Assembly (NCBI GenBank): GCA_018882895.1
Contig: VERF01000019.1
Coordinates: 1 to 37,733 of the forward strand
Source: Candidatus Kapaibacterium sp.
GTDB taxonomy: Bacteria > Bacteroidota > Ignavibacteria > Kapaibacteriales > Kapaibacteriaceae
DNA: 37,733 bases
Direction of reading: 5' to 3'
Both the position numbers and the translations under genes were made by a program. Within the stretch, counting starts at the first letter, position 1. Every line of letters begins with the position of its first letter. The notes under the pieces were generated by a model. That model saw nothing but the letters and a program-made list of their open reading frames with translations, had not been told where the DNA came from and did no database searches. This document shows, piece after piece, positions 17,567 through 24,299 of the stretch.

Positions 17567-18828
17567 GCGCTCGCACTCCGCGCGTCTTGTTGAACATTCG
17601 AACCAACGAACCCGTAGTATGCGATGTAGATGTAGCATGCCACGGGGATGAGATACGATAGGGTCAGTCCACCCATACTGTCGGCTATGATGCCCTGCAC
17701 CTGCGGCACCACTGCCCCACCGAGGATAGCCGCAATGAGCCAGCTCGATCCACGATTGGTCATCACACCCAGGTCCTTGATGGCGAGCGTGAAAATGGTT
17801 GCGAACATGATGCTGTTGAGCAGGCCACAGCCTACCAGGATCATTGCCGATGTCGGACCCGACGTTACAATTGTGCCGGCGGTGAGCAACACATTCACCA
17901 CGGCCATCATGCCAAGCAGAAGTCCGGGGCGCATGAGCGTCAGAAGGTACGAGCCAACGAATCGGCCCACCATCGCGCCGCCCCAGTAGTACGTGACGTA
18001 TGTGGTTGCAGCCTGCTCGGTCATACCGGGAACCTTCTCCATGAAGTAATTCACCATGAAGGAACCAATGGCTACCTCTGCGCCCACATAGGCGAAGATG
18101 GCCCACACGCCCTTGAACAGGTGTGGAACCTTGAGCGGCGCAAACAGTGACACAGCTCGCTGGTCATCACCCTCGACGTCATCGATCTTCGGGAGTCGCA
18201 AAAACGCAACAACGACGGCAAGCACGGCCAGCATGGCCGTCAGCACCAAATACGGCATCTGCACGGCCGAGGCCTGCTGACTCTTGTATGCGGCCACCTG
18301 ATCAGTGGTAAGAGCCGCGATCTGATCGGCCGTCAGAACCGACGCACCCAGGATCAGGATCCCGCCAAGTTGCGGAGCGATCGTTGTGCCCACCGAGTTG
18401 AAGGCCTGCGACAGCACGAGCCGTGCTGAACTGCTCTGCGGCGGGCCAAGCACGGCCACGTATGGGTTCATGGCCGTCTGCAGAAGTGCGAACCCTGATG
18501 CCAGCGTAAACAGGCCAAGCAGGAACATCGGATATGACTGCTGGATAGAGGCCGGATAGAACAGCGCGGTTCCCAGGGCAGAGACCCCAAGACCCACAAT
18601 GATCGAGCGCTGATAGCCGAGTCGAGATATCAGACTCGACGAAGGAAACGCGATCACGAAGTATGCCGTGAAGAAGCAGAATTGTACCAGGGCGGCCTGC
18701 GTGTACGAGAGGTCAAAGACACTCTTCATGTGCGGCACAAGGATGTCGTTCAGACAGGTGATGAACCCGATCATGAAAAACAACACACCCATGGCCGCAA
18801 ACGGACCGCGGTAATTCGGTGAATTCAT
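17563..18828 (-). CDS. sugar MFS transporter, FucP/GluP-like
   Basis: This is a 421-residue inner-membrane protein with about twelve hydrophobic segments. The opening FMIGFITCLNDILVPHMKSVF and the following YTQAALVQFCFFTAYF are typical of the FucP/GluP branch of the major facilitator superfamily, which imports L-fucose, glucose or galactose with protons. It is the first gene of the glucan locus, its stop overlaps the SusC start, and context argues for glucose or a glucose-containing sugar as substrate. It stands where Sus loci more often carry a maltose transporter. The promoter must lie in the 161-bp gap shared with the divergent sulfur operon; no SusR-like regulator is in view. Confidence 0.9.
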   Translation of the reverse strand: MNSPNYRGPFAAMGVLFFMIGFITCLNDILVPHMKSVFDLSYTQAALVQFCFFTAYFVIAFPSSSLISRLGYQRSIIVGLGVSALGTALFYPASIQQSYPMFLLGLFTLASGFALLQTAMNPYVAVLGPPQSSSARLVLSQAFNSVGTTIAPQLGGILILGASVLTADQIAALTTDQVAAYKSQQASAVQMPYLVLTAMLAVLAVVVAFLRLPKIDDVEGDDQRAVSLFAPLKVPHLFKGVWAIFAYVGAEVAIGSFMVNYFMEKVPGMTEQAATTYVTYYWGGAMVGRFVGSYLLTLMRPGLLLGMMAVVNVLLTAGTIVTSGPTSAMILVGCGLLNSIMFATIFTLAIKDLGVMTNRGSSWLIAAILGGAVVPQVQGIIADSMGGLTLSYLIPVACYIYIAYYGFVGSNVQQDARSASA

Positions 18829-18947
18829 TGCGTGTTACCCCAGATTAACGCCAGCGCGAAGATACTTTTGCCGCATGTTGTCACACGGAAAAAGTTACGC
18901 ACACACTTGTACCATTGTTGATCAGCATTTAGTTCCCGGCAGTCGGG

Positions 18948-18955
18948 TAGTTTTG
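18948..18955 (+). promoter_or_regulatory. candidate -7 box (TAGTTTTG) of the sulfur operon
   Basis: TAGTTTTG matches the Bacteroidota -7 consensus TAnnTTTG and lies 35 bases before the ATG at 18990. A clear TTTG-type -33 box at the usual spacing is missing. A second match, TACTTTTG, lies at 18863-18870. This is a candidate only, and it lies in the divergent region shared with the glucan operon. Confidence 0.3.
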
Positions 18956-18989
18956 CATCTCACCACATAACTTTTGACGGAGCCGAGGG

Positions 18990-20402
18990 ATGTTCTTTCA
19001 GCAGATCTACGAGACTGGCCTGGCCCATGCTTCCTACATGGTGGGATGCCAGAAGACCGGCGAATGCCTGGTGATTGATGCCAAGCGCGATGTGGACACC
19101 TACCTGCAGATCGCCAAGCGAGAGGGCCTGCGAATCACGCATTTGGCCGAAACGCACATCCATGCCGACTTCCTGAGCGGAACCCGGGAACTGGCCGCTC
19201 TGACGGGCGCGCCGATGTACCTCAGCGATGAAGGGGGCTCGGAGTGGCAATACGAGTTCGACCACGTTGGGGTGCGCGACGCGGACGTCTTCATGGTCGG
19301 CAACATCAAGATGCAGGTCATGCACACGCCGGGCCACACCCCCGAACACATTTGTTTTCTGGCCACCGACACCCCGGCCATTGCCGATCAGCCGATCATG
19401 ATCTTCACGGGTGACTTCGTCTTTGTGGGCGACGTTGGACGTCCGGACCTCTTGGAGAAGGCCGCCGGCTACCGTGGGACGATGGAGGTGGGAGCTCGCC
19501 AGATGTGGGAGTCGCTCAAGAAGTTCAGGGCGCTGGCGGACCATATCCAGGTTCACCCCGCGCACGGCGCCGGCTCGGCCTGTGGCAAGGCCCTGGGCGC
19601 AATTCCATCGTCGACCGTCGGATATGAGAAACTCGTCAACTGGGCCCTGCGCCATACAGACGAACAGGCATTTGTAGACGAGCTCCTGGCGGGTCAGCCA
19701 GAGCCCCCTCGCTACTTCGCCATGATGAAGAAGCTCAACAAGGTTGTGCGTCCGCTGCTGACCGAGGTGCCGACGCTCCGGCAGCTCACGGTCGAGGACC
19801 TGTCGGCGGCGGTTGCGAATCACGACATGATCATTGATGCCCGCTCAAAGGTTTCCTTTGCAGGGGGCCACCTGCCGGGGTCGATCAACATCCAGAACAA
19901 CAAGTCCTTCTCGACATGGGCCGGGTGGATGGTGCCGTATGACCGCCCCTTTGTCATCATCGCCCACGATGAGCATGTTGAGGAGATCACGCGCAAGCTC
20001 ATGAGGATCGGACTCGACGCTATCGCAGGGGTCAGCAACAACGTTACCGACTGGCAGGGGGCTGGCCACGACCTTGTAGAGCTCCCTCAGATACACCTCG
20101 ACGAGCTGGCTGATGCATACAATGCTCCGGACATTGCCGTCATCGACGTGCGGGCATTCTCCGAGCACGTGTCCGGCCACATTCCCGGCGCCCGGCACAT
20201 CCATGGCGGGTATCTGCGGGATCACCTGCAGGAGATCCCGAAGGACCGCACGGTGGTGATCGCATGTCAGGGCGGCGACCGCTCCAGCATTGCTGCGAGC
20301 TACCTCCAGCGCGAGGGCTTCACCAACATCCGCAATTTCCCACAGGGGTTTGGTGGCTGGAAGGCTGCCGGCAACCCCATCGAAGAAGGAATCACACAAT
20401 GA
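18990..20402 (+). CDS. persulfide dioxygenase-rhodanese fusion (CstB-like)
   Basis: This is a 470-residue cytosolic protein. The metallo-beta-lactamase domain (about 1-240) has ETHIHADFLSG (His56, His58, Asp60), HTPGHTPEH (His116), GDFVFVGDVGRPD (Asp142) and a later HPAHGAGS. These are the ligand positions of ETHE1-type persulfide dioxygenases with one iron. A central rhodanese-homology domain (about 262-360) lacks the active cysteine (IIAHDEHVEE). A C-terminal rhodanese (about 370-465) keeps it in ACQGGDRSS (Cys426). The same three-part order is known from staphylococcal CstB, which oxidises persulfides to sulfite and thiosulfate. The Phe after HAD, where many enzymes have His, is common in this subfamily. 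It overlaps the next gene by four bases. Confidence 0.88.
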   Translation: MFFQQIYETGLAHASYMVGCQKTGECLVIDAKRDVDTYLQIAKREGLRITHLAETHIHADFLSGTRELAALTGAPMYLSDEGGSEWQYEFDHVGVRDADVFMVGNIKMQVMHTPGHTPEHICFLATDTPAIADQPIMIFTGDFVFVGDVGRPDLLEKAAGYRGTMEVGARQMWESLKKFRALADHIQVHPAHGAGSACGKALGAIPSSTVGYEKLVNWALRHTDEQAFVDELLAGQPEPPRYFAMMKKLNKVVRPLLTEVPTLRQLTVEDLSAAVANHDMIIDARSKVSFAGGHLPGSINIQNNKSFSTWAGWMVPYDRPFVIIAHDEHVEEITRKLMRIGLDAIAGVSNNVTDWQGAGHDLVELPQIHLDELADAYNAPDIAVIDVRAFSEHVSGHIPGARHIHGGYLRDHLQEIPKDRTVVIACQGGDRSSIAASYLQREGFTNIRNFPQGFGGWKAAGNPIEEGITQ

Positions 20403-20692
20403 TCAACGAGATCATGCCAGATGCGCTCAAGGCACGCCTTGCATCAAACGAAAACGTCATCCTGCTCGACGTGCGTCAACCCGAGGAGCACGCAGAAAAG
20501 AACATTCCGAACTCGATGCTCATCCCGCTCGGCGAACTGCCGATGCGCATGGGCGAACTCGATGCCTACAAAGACAAGGAGCTGATCGTCTACTGCCGCT
20601 CCGGTAACCGCAGCGGTCAGGCCTGCATGCTCCTGCAAATGTCGGGCTTTGCAAACCCGGTGAACCTGCGCGGCGGCATGCTGGCCTGGTAG
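20399..20692 (+). CDS. single-domain rhodanese (sulfurtransferase)
   Basis: This is a 97-residue protein started at the ATG overlapping the upstream stop (ATGA). An earlier in-frame start would read through the end of the fusion gene. It has the rhodanese pattern VILLDVRQPEEHAEKNIPNS, then the active loop YCRSGNRSGQA with the catalytic Cys, then NLRGGMLAW. It should carry sulfane sulfur as a Cys persulfide, either feeding the dioxygenase or receiving sulfur from low-molecular-weight persulfides. It is similar in size to GlpE/PspE-type sulfurtransferases. Confidence 0.9.
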   Translation: MINEIMPDALKARLASNENVILLDVRQPEEHAEKNIPNSMLIPLGELPMRMGELDAYKDKELIVYCRSGNRSGQACMLLQMSGFANPVNLRGGMLAW

Positions 20693-20708
20693 GCCGAGCT
20701 CTGCAACG

Positions 20709-21455
20709 ATGGTCCTGCTCTCGATCATTGCCCTCGTCATCGGCATCTCACTCGGCCTGATCGGCGCCGGCGGCGCCATTGTGGCCGTGCCGGCGCTGGT
20801 GTACATCGGGAACATCGAGCCGCACCTGGCCAGCGGCTACGCCCTTTTCATGGTCGCCGTGGCCTCGGCCATCGCCTCGGTGCAGCACATACGGCAACGC
20901 CGGGTGGACGTGCCATCGGTGCTGGCTTTCGGCAGCACCACGATCATCTCCATCCTGCTGGTGCGGCGCTTCGTGGCACCACTGGTGCCTTCCACGGTTC
21001 AGATGATCTGCTTCGGAGCAGTCCTCCTGATCGCCGCCATCCGTATGCTACAGGCCTCGTCGCCCCCTTCAGAGACTGCGCAGCGTCCGGCATTTCTGGC
21101 CCTCTATGGCCTTATAATCGGTGCCATCAGCGGTATCCTCGGTGTGGGAGGGGGCTTTTTGATGACGCCCGCCCTTGTGCTCTGGGCTGGCCTCGATATG
21201 AAGCGAGCCGTAGCCACATCGCTGGTTCTGATCAGCATCAACTCCGCCGTTGGCGTGGCTGCCGACGTGTGGGCCGGCACCCCCTACGACTGGCCCCTCG
21301 TGCTCGGGTTCACGGGTCTGACCACGCTCGGCATCCTGGCCGGCATCATCCTCTCCCACCGCATCGATGGCTCAACCCTGCGCAGCGGCTTCGGCTGGGT
21401 GGTGCTTGCCATCGGTCTGGCAGTGCTGGTAAGAGAAGCACTCAATAGTTACTAG
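20709..21455 (+). CDS. TauE/SafE (TSUP) family sulfite exporter
   Basis: This is a 248-residue inner-membrane protein with about eight hydrophobic segments in two homologous halves. The repeat signature GLIGAGGAIVAVPAL near the start and GILGVGGGFLMTPAL in the middle are typical of the TSUP family. Placed behind a persulfide dioxygenase and a rhodanese, it most likely exports sulfite or thiosulfate made by them, as in cst-type operons. The start is 16 bases after the rhodanese stop. The stop codon TAG lies inside the second unit of a tandem heptamer array, so the last residues NSY are encoded by the start of the repeat. Confidence 0.88.
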   Translation: MVLLSIIALVIGISLGLIGAGGAIVAVPALVYIGNIEPHLASGYALFMVAVASAIASVQHIRQRRVDVPSVLAFGSTTIISILLVRRFVAPLVPSTVQMICFGAVLLIAAIRMLQASSPPSETAQRPAFLALYGLIIGAISGILGVGGGFLMTPALVLWAGLDMKRAVATSLVLISINSAVGVAADVWAGTPYDWPLVLGFTGLTTLGILAGIILSHRIDGSTLRSGFGWVVLAIGLAVLVREALNSY

Positions 21456-21525
21456 TTACTAGTTACTAGTTACTAGTTACTCGTTACTAGTTACTAGTTA
21501 CTAATAATAGTTACTAGTTACTAGT
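21446..21525 (+). repeat. tandem heptamer array (TAGTTAC)n
   Basis: About ten copies of TAGTTAC run from the 3' end of the TSUP gene, with one variant unit (TCGTTAC) and one TAATAA interruption near 21502. The array begins inside the coding sequence and contains its stop codon. It ends at TAGTGACG, where a palindromic element starts. Two copies of the same heptamer precede the der gene at 22976-22993, again ending in TAGTGACG. Confidence 0.9.
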
Positions 21526-21532
21526 GACGGAT

Positions 21533-21585
21533 CGTCATCCAGACGAAAGCCGGGATCCAAATCCAGGCGAAAGCTGGGATCCATG
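21533..21585 (+). repeat. two degenerate REP-like palindromes in tandem
   Basis: CGTCATCCAGACGAAAGC with CGGGATCC, followed by ATCCAGGCGAAAGC with TGGGATCCATG, are two imperfect versions of the hairpin unit at 23001-23028. GAAA forms the loop in both. They directly follow the heptamer array. Such short palindromes often act as REP-type elements or transcript-end hairpins. Confidence 0.7.
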
Positions 21586-21641
21586 GGTTGCCAATGCATT
21601 GACGCATGGGCCGCGGACTGTGCCGGGGAGACGGTGGTGGC

Positions 21642-21662
21642 GGGCGAGACGGCGTCTCGCCC
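21642..21662 (-). repeat. perfect palindrome directly after the der stop codon
   Basis: GGGCGAGAC and GTCTCGCCC form a 9-bp stem around GGC. The palindrome touches the der stop codon (21663-21665). It lacks a following T-run, so it could be a transcript-stabilising hairpin, a factor-assisted terminator or part of a dispersed palindromic repeat. Confidence 0.6.
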
Positions 21663-22970
21663 CTACTCTCTGGACTTCTTGCGGAAGACGAAGCTGATTG
21701 GTACGCCCTCGAAGTCGTGGATCTGCCGCAACTGACGCTCAATGAATCGCTTGTAGGCATCGGGTAGCAGTTCGGGGAAGTTCAGGAAGAAGGCAAAGAG
21801 AGGGGGCTCGGTCTTAACCTGGGTGACGTAGTTGATGCGCAAGTCTCGTGCCTTGACGCTTGGAGGGGGCGTGCGCTCCAGCATGGCAATGAGTTCTTCG
21901 TTCAGCTCGTGCGTTGGGATGCGAACACAGCGGCGTGCCTGAATCTGCTTGGCCATCTCGATGACCTTCGTGATGCGCTGCTTGGTTACTGCCGAGATGG
22001 TGATGATCGGCACGTAGTCGAGTGTGCGCAGCTCCTCGCGGATCTTTTGCATGAACTCGTCGGCAGTCTTTGTGTCCTTCTCGATCAGATCCCACTTGTT
22101 AAGGGCAATGATGATCCCCTTGCGGGCTTGCTCAACTTCGTTGATGATTCGTTTGTCCTGGGCCTCGAGTCCCTGCACGGCGTCGACCACAACGATCGCC
22201 ACGTCACATCGATCGATGGCCCGAGATGTTCGCATAGTGCTGTAGAGTTCGACGCTTTCTTTGATCTGGCTGCGACGTCGAAGACCTGCTGTGTCGATAA
22301 GTACGATCTGCTCTCCATAGTACGTAAGCACACTGTCGATCGCGTCTCGCGTAGTGCCGGCGACAGGGGTAACGACCATTCGCTCCTTACCCAGCAGAGC
22401 GTTTGTGAGCGAACTCTTGCCCACGTTCGGACGTCCCACGATGGCGATCTTCAGTCGTGTGTCTTCCTCGCCACTTCCCAGATCAAGGTGCTCAATGACG
22501 GCATCCAAGAAATCACCCGTGCTGCGGCCATTCAGAGCAGAGATCGGGAACGGATCGCCCAGTCCCAGCGCATAGAATTCCGACGCATTCATGTCAGCCA
22601 TAGCATTGTCGCACTTGTTCACCACAAGCACCACCGGTTTCTTTGAGGAACGGAGCATGGCACCGATCGTCTCGTCAACAGGGGTTATGCCATCGCGCCC
22701 GTCTACTGCGAAGATGATCACGTCGGCCTCCTCTATGGCAAGCATCGCCTGCTCACGAATGGCCTTCTCAAAAACATCTTCGCTTTGCGGCACGATACCG
22801 CCCGTATCCACGATCTGGAAGTGCTTTCCACCCCAATCCGCCTTGGCATACAGCCTGTCGCGCGTCACCCCAGGCTCACCCTCTACAATGGCATGCCGCT
22901 CCTCAATGATGCGATTAAACAGCGTGGACTTGCCAACATTCGGTCGGCCGACAATTGCTACGAGACCCAT
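21663..22970 (-). CDS. der: ribosome assembly GTPase Der (EngA)
   Basis: This is a 435-residue protein with the unique Der layout of two GTPase domains and a C-terminal KH-like domain. The first G domain has GRPNVGKST near residue 8, DTGG and NKCD. The second has GRPNVGKSSL near residue 178, DTAGLRRRSQI and NKWD. The C-terminal domain (about 350-435) contains RDLRINYVTQVKTEPP and FPELLPDAYKRFIERQLR, and ends FRKKSRE. It binds GTP and is needed for 50S subunit maturation in the cytosol. Start is ATG at 22970. The gene stands alone, flanked on both sides by heptamer plus palindrome repeats. Confidence 0.97.
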   Translation of the reverse strand: MGLVAIVGRPNVGKSTLFNRIIEERHAIVEGEPGVTRDRLYAKADWGGKHFQIVDTGGIVPQSEDVFEKAIREQAMLAIEEADVIIFAVDGRDGITPVDETIGAMLRSSKKPVVLVVNKCDNAMADMNASEFYALGLGDPFPISALNGRSTGDFLDAVIEHLDLGSGEEDTRLKIAIVGRPNVGKSSLTNALLGKERMVVTPVAGTTRDAIDSVLTYYGEQIVLIDTAGLRRRSQIKESVELYSTMRTSRAIDRCDVAIVVVDAVQGLEAQDKRIINEVEQARKGIIIALNKWDLIEKDTKTADEFMQKIREELRTLDYVPIITISAVTKQRITKVIEMAKQIQARRCVRIPTHELNEELIAMLERTPPPSVKARDLRINYVTQVKTEPPLFAFFLNFPELLPDAYKRFIERQLRQIHDFEGVPISFVFRKKSRE

Positions 22971-22975
22971 GGTGC

Positions 22976-23028
22976 AAGTTACTAGTTACTAGTGACGCAT
23001 CGTCATCCCCGCGAAAGCGGGGATCCAT
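22976..23028 (+). repeat. composite heptamer plus hairpin element upstream of der
   Basis: Two heptamer units (AAGTTAC, TAGTTAC) run into TAGTGACGCATCGTCATC. A perfect palindrome ATCCCCGC-GAAA-GCGGGGAT follows at 23005-23024. The order and junction match the larger element at 21446-21585, so this is a second, short-array copy of the same composite. Confidence 0.8.
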
Positions 23029-23086
23029 GCGTGAGCGCCTGATACAAGTCTTCGCACAACGCCTAACACACCGTGCTGCAGCTCAG

Positions 23087-23106
23087 CCCACGGCTTCAGC
23101 CGTGGG
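23087..23106 (+). repeat. perfect 8-bp hairpin
   Basis: CCCACGGC and GCCGTGGG enclose TTCA. It is unrelated in sequence to the neighbouring REP-like copies and has no T-run on either strand. Confidence 0.6.
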
Positions 23107-23127
23107 ACAACGTGGGACGCAGAAAGA

Positions 23128-23154
23128 TGGATTCCCGCCTTCGCGGGAATGACG
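23128..23154 (-). repeat. REP-like palindrome, inverted copy
   Basis: The perfect palindrome ATTCCCGC-CTTC-GCGGGAAT lies between TGG and GACG. It is the reverse orientation of the copy at 23001-23028 and the same orientation as the copy at 25845-25871. Confidence 0.8.
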
Positions 23155-23352
23155 AAGCTATCGGCAACCACAGATTAAGCAACATATGTACGTAAACATT
23201 GCTCGTGCACATTGCTGCGCCATAAGGTTGCCGCCATGTCTTCAAGGGTAAACCATCATCGTGGCGTGCTGGCCGGCAGGTATATGCCGTTGGGCTGTGG
23301 CATCGCTGACGCCAATGTGGCTGTGAATCAGATACCAAATTCTGGGAAACGC

Positions 23353-24261
23353 ATGAGCAAAAGTTGTCTCCTTATGCTGGCTGCGCTGTTGCTGCTCGGA
23401 TTTGACCGAATCCATGCGCAAACTCCATCAGACGGATTGATGATGAGTGGAAATGTGATGTGCCAAGTGCTTTCCTATTCCACTACGACATGGTCGGAGT
23501 ACTGGGAGGGTGCCAATAAGCGCATCAATGCCAACCTGGGTTCCTTTAGCTCCCAAAGCATCATGGCAATGGGCGCCTATGGCATTACGGATGACCTGAA
23601 CGTCATCTATGCCCTACCATACGTTACAACTGGCTTTTCCGACAGCTACCTTACTGGGTACAGCGGAGTGCAGGATGTTAGTCTTTGGCTCAAGTACAAG
23701 CCTTTTTCCTACACGACATCGTCCGGTGACAAGTACAGTGTCTTTCTCACCGGCGGCGTAAGCACCCCCACCCGTGATTACGTGGTAAATCAATTGCCGC
23801 TGTCAATTGGCATGGGGTCCAGCACGGCCTCGTTGCGTGGAGTACTCGACTTCCGCACCAACTCAGGATGGTACGTTACTGCACAGGCTGGCTATACGAA
23901 TCGCGGTAGCATAAAGACAGACGAAACATCCTACTTCTTTAACGGAGAGCTGTACTACACCAGTCAGGTGCCGGTGCCTGATGCCATAGACGCCACTGTG
24001 CGTATCGGATATCGTGATGCGAAGGGTCTGCAAGCAGACATCTTTCTGGACCGCTTTGCATGCGCCGATGGTGATGATATCAGGTACAATCTGATGCCCA
24101 CGCCCACCGTAAGAATGCAGAGTACATCGGCAGGGATTTTTGCCAAGTACAACATTGGGAACCTCGGCATCTTCGGCAACGTGGCCCACGTACTGGCCGG
24201 CAGGAACGTTGGCAGAGGCACCGCAATAGACCTGGGCTTCAGCTACATCATAAGAATGTAA
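23353..24261 (+). CDS. predicted outer-membrane beta-barrel protein
   Basis: This is a 302-residue protein. ATG 23353 is chosen because it opens a signal peptide (SCLLMLAALLLLGF, cleavage near IHAQ) and has TGGGAA upstream; longer in-frame starts lack a signal peptide and enter the repeat region. The body has many alternating beta-strand segments, for example NLGSFSSQSIMAMGAYG, VSLWLKYKPFSY and GWYVTAQAGYTNRG. It ends in FSYIIRM, with aromatic-rich barrel character. It resembles the broad MetA/transporter-like group of small barrels, but no specific substrate can be named. A PAP2 lipoprotein gene follows after 38 bases, suggesting joint transcription. The AGCCCC(C)T word common elsewhere is absent here. 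Confidence 0.7.
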   Translation: MSKSCLLMLAALLLLGFDRIHAQTPSDGLMMSGNVMCQVLSYSTTTWSEYWEGANKRINANLGSFSSQSIMAMGAYGITDDLNVIYALPYVTTGFSDSYLTGYSGVQDVSLWLKYKPFSYTTSSGDKYSVFLTGGVSTPTRDYVVNQLPLSIGMGSSTASLRGVLDFRTNSGWYVTAQAGYTNRGSIKTDETSYFFNGELYYTSQVPVPDAIDATVRIGYRDAKGLQADIFLDRFACADGDDIRYNLMPTPTVRMQSTSAGIFAKYNIGNLGIFGNVAHVLAGRNVGRGTAIDLGFSYIIRM

Positions 24262-24299
24262 CAGTCAAAACGAATCACAATCATTTGCCTGACCCTCCC

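Larger units (their letters stand above)
22971..23352. other. repeat-rich intergenic region between der and the outer-membrane gene
   Basis: No gene is seen. The region holds the heptamer-palindrome element (22976-23028), a second hairpin (23087-23106) and an inverted REP-like copy (23128-23154). The rest, to 23352, should hold the promoters of der and of the divergent outer-membrane gene, but no clear boxes were found. Confidence 0.7.

Noticed and set aside
17567-18106. Upstream extension of the SusC reading frame into the transporter gene
   Set aside because: The signal peptide and ATGA overlap place the start at 17566; the extension is antisense-like in composition relative to the MFS frame.
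18960-19823. Minus-strand frame of 287 codons over the persulfide dioxygenase gene
   Set aside because: The plus strand encodes an unmistakable MBL-rhodanese fusion; the antisense frame has no recognisable domain.
21446-21525. Possible CRISPR array
   Set aside because: Units are 7 bases and directly contiguous with no spacers; it is a simple tandem repeat.
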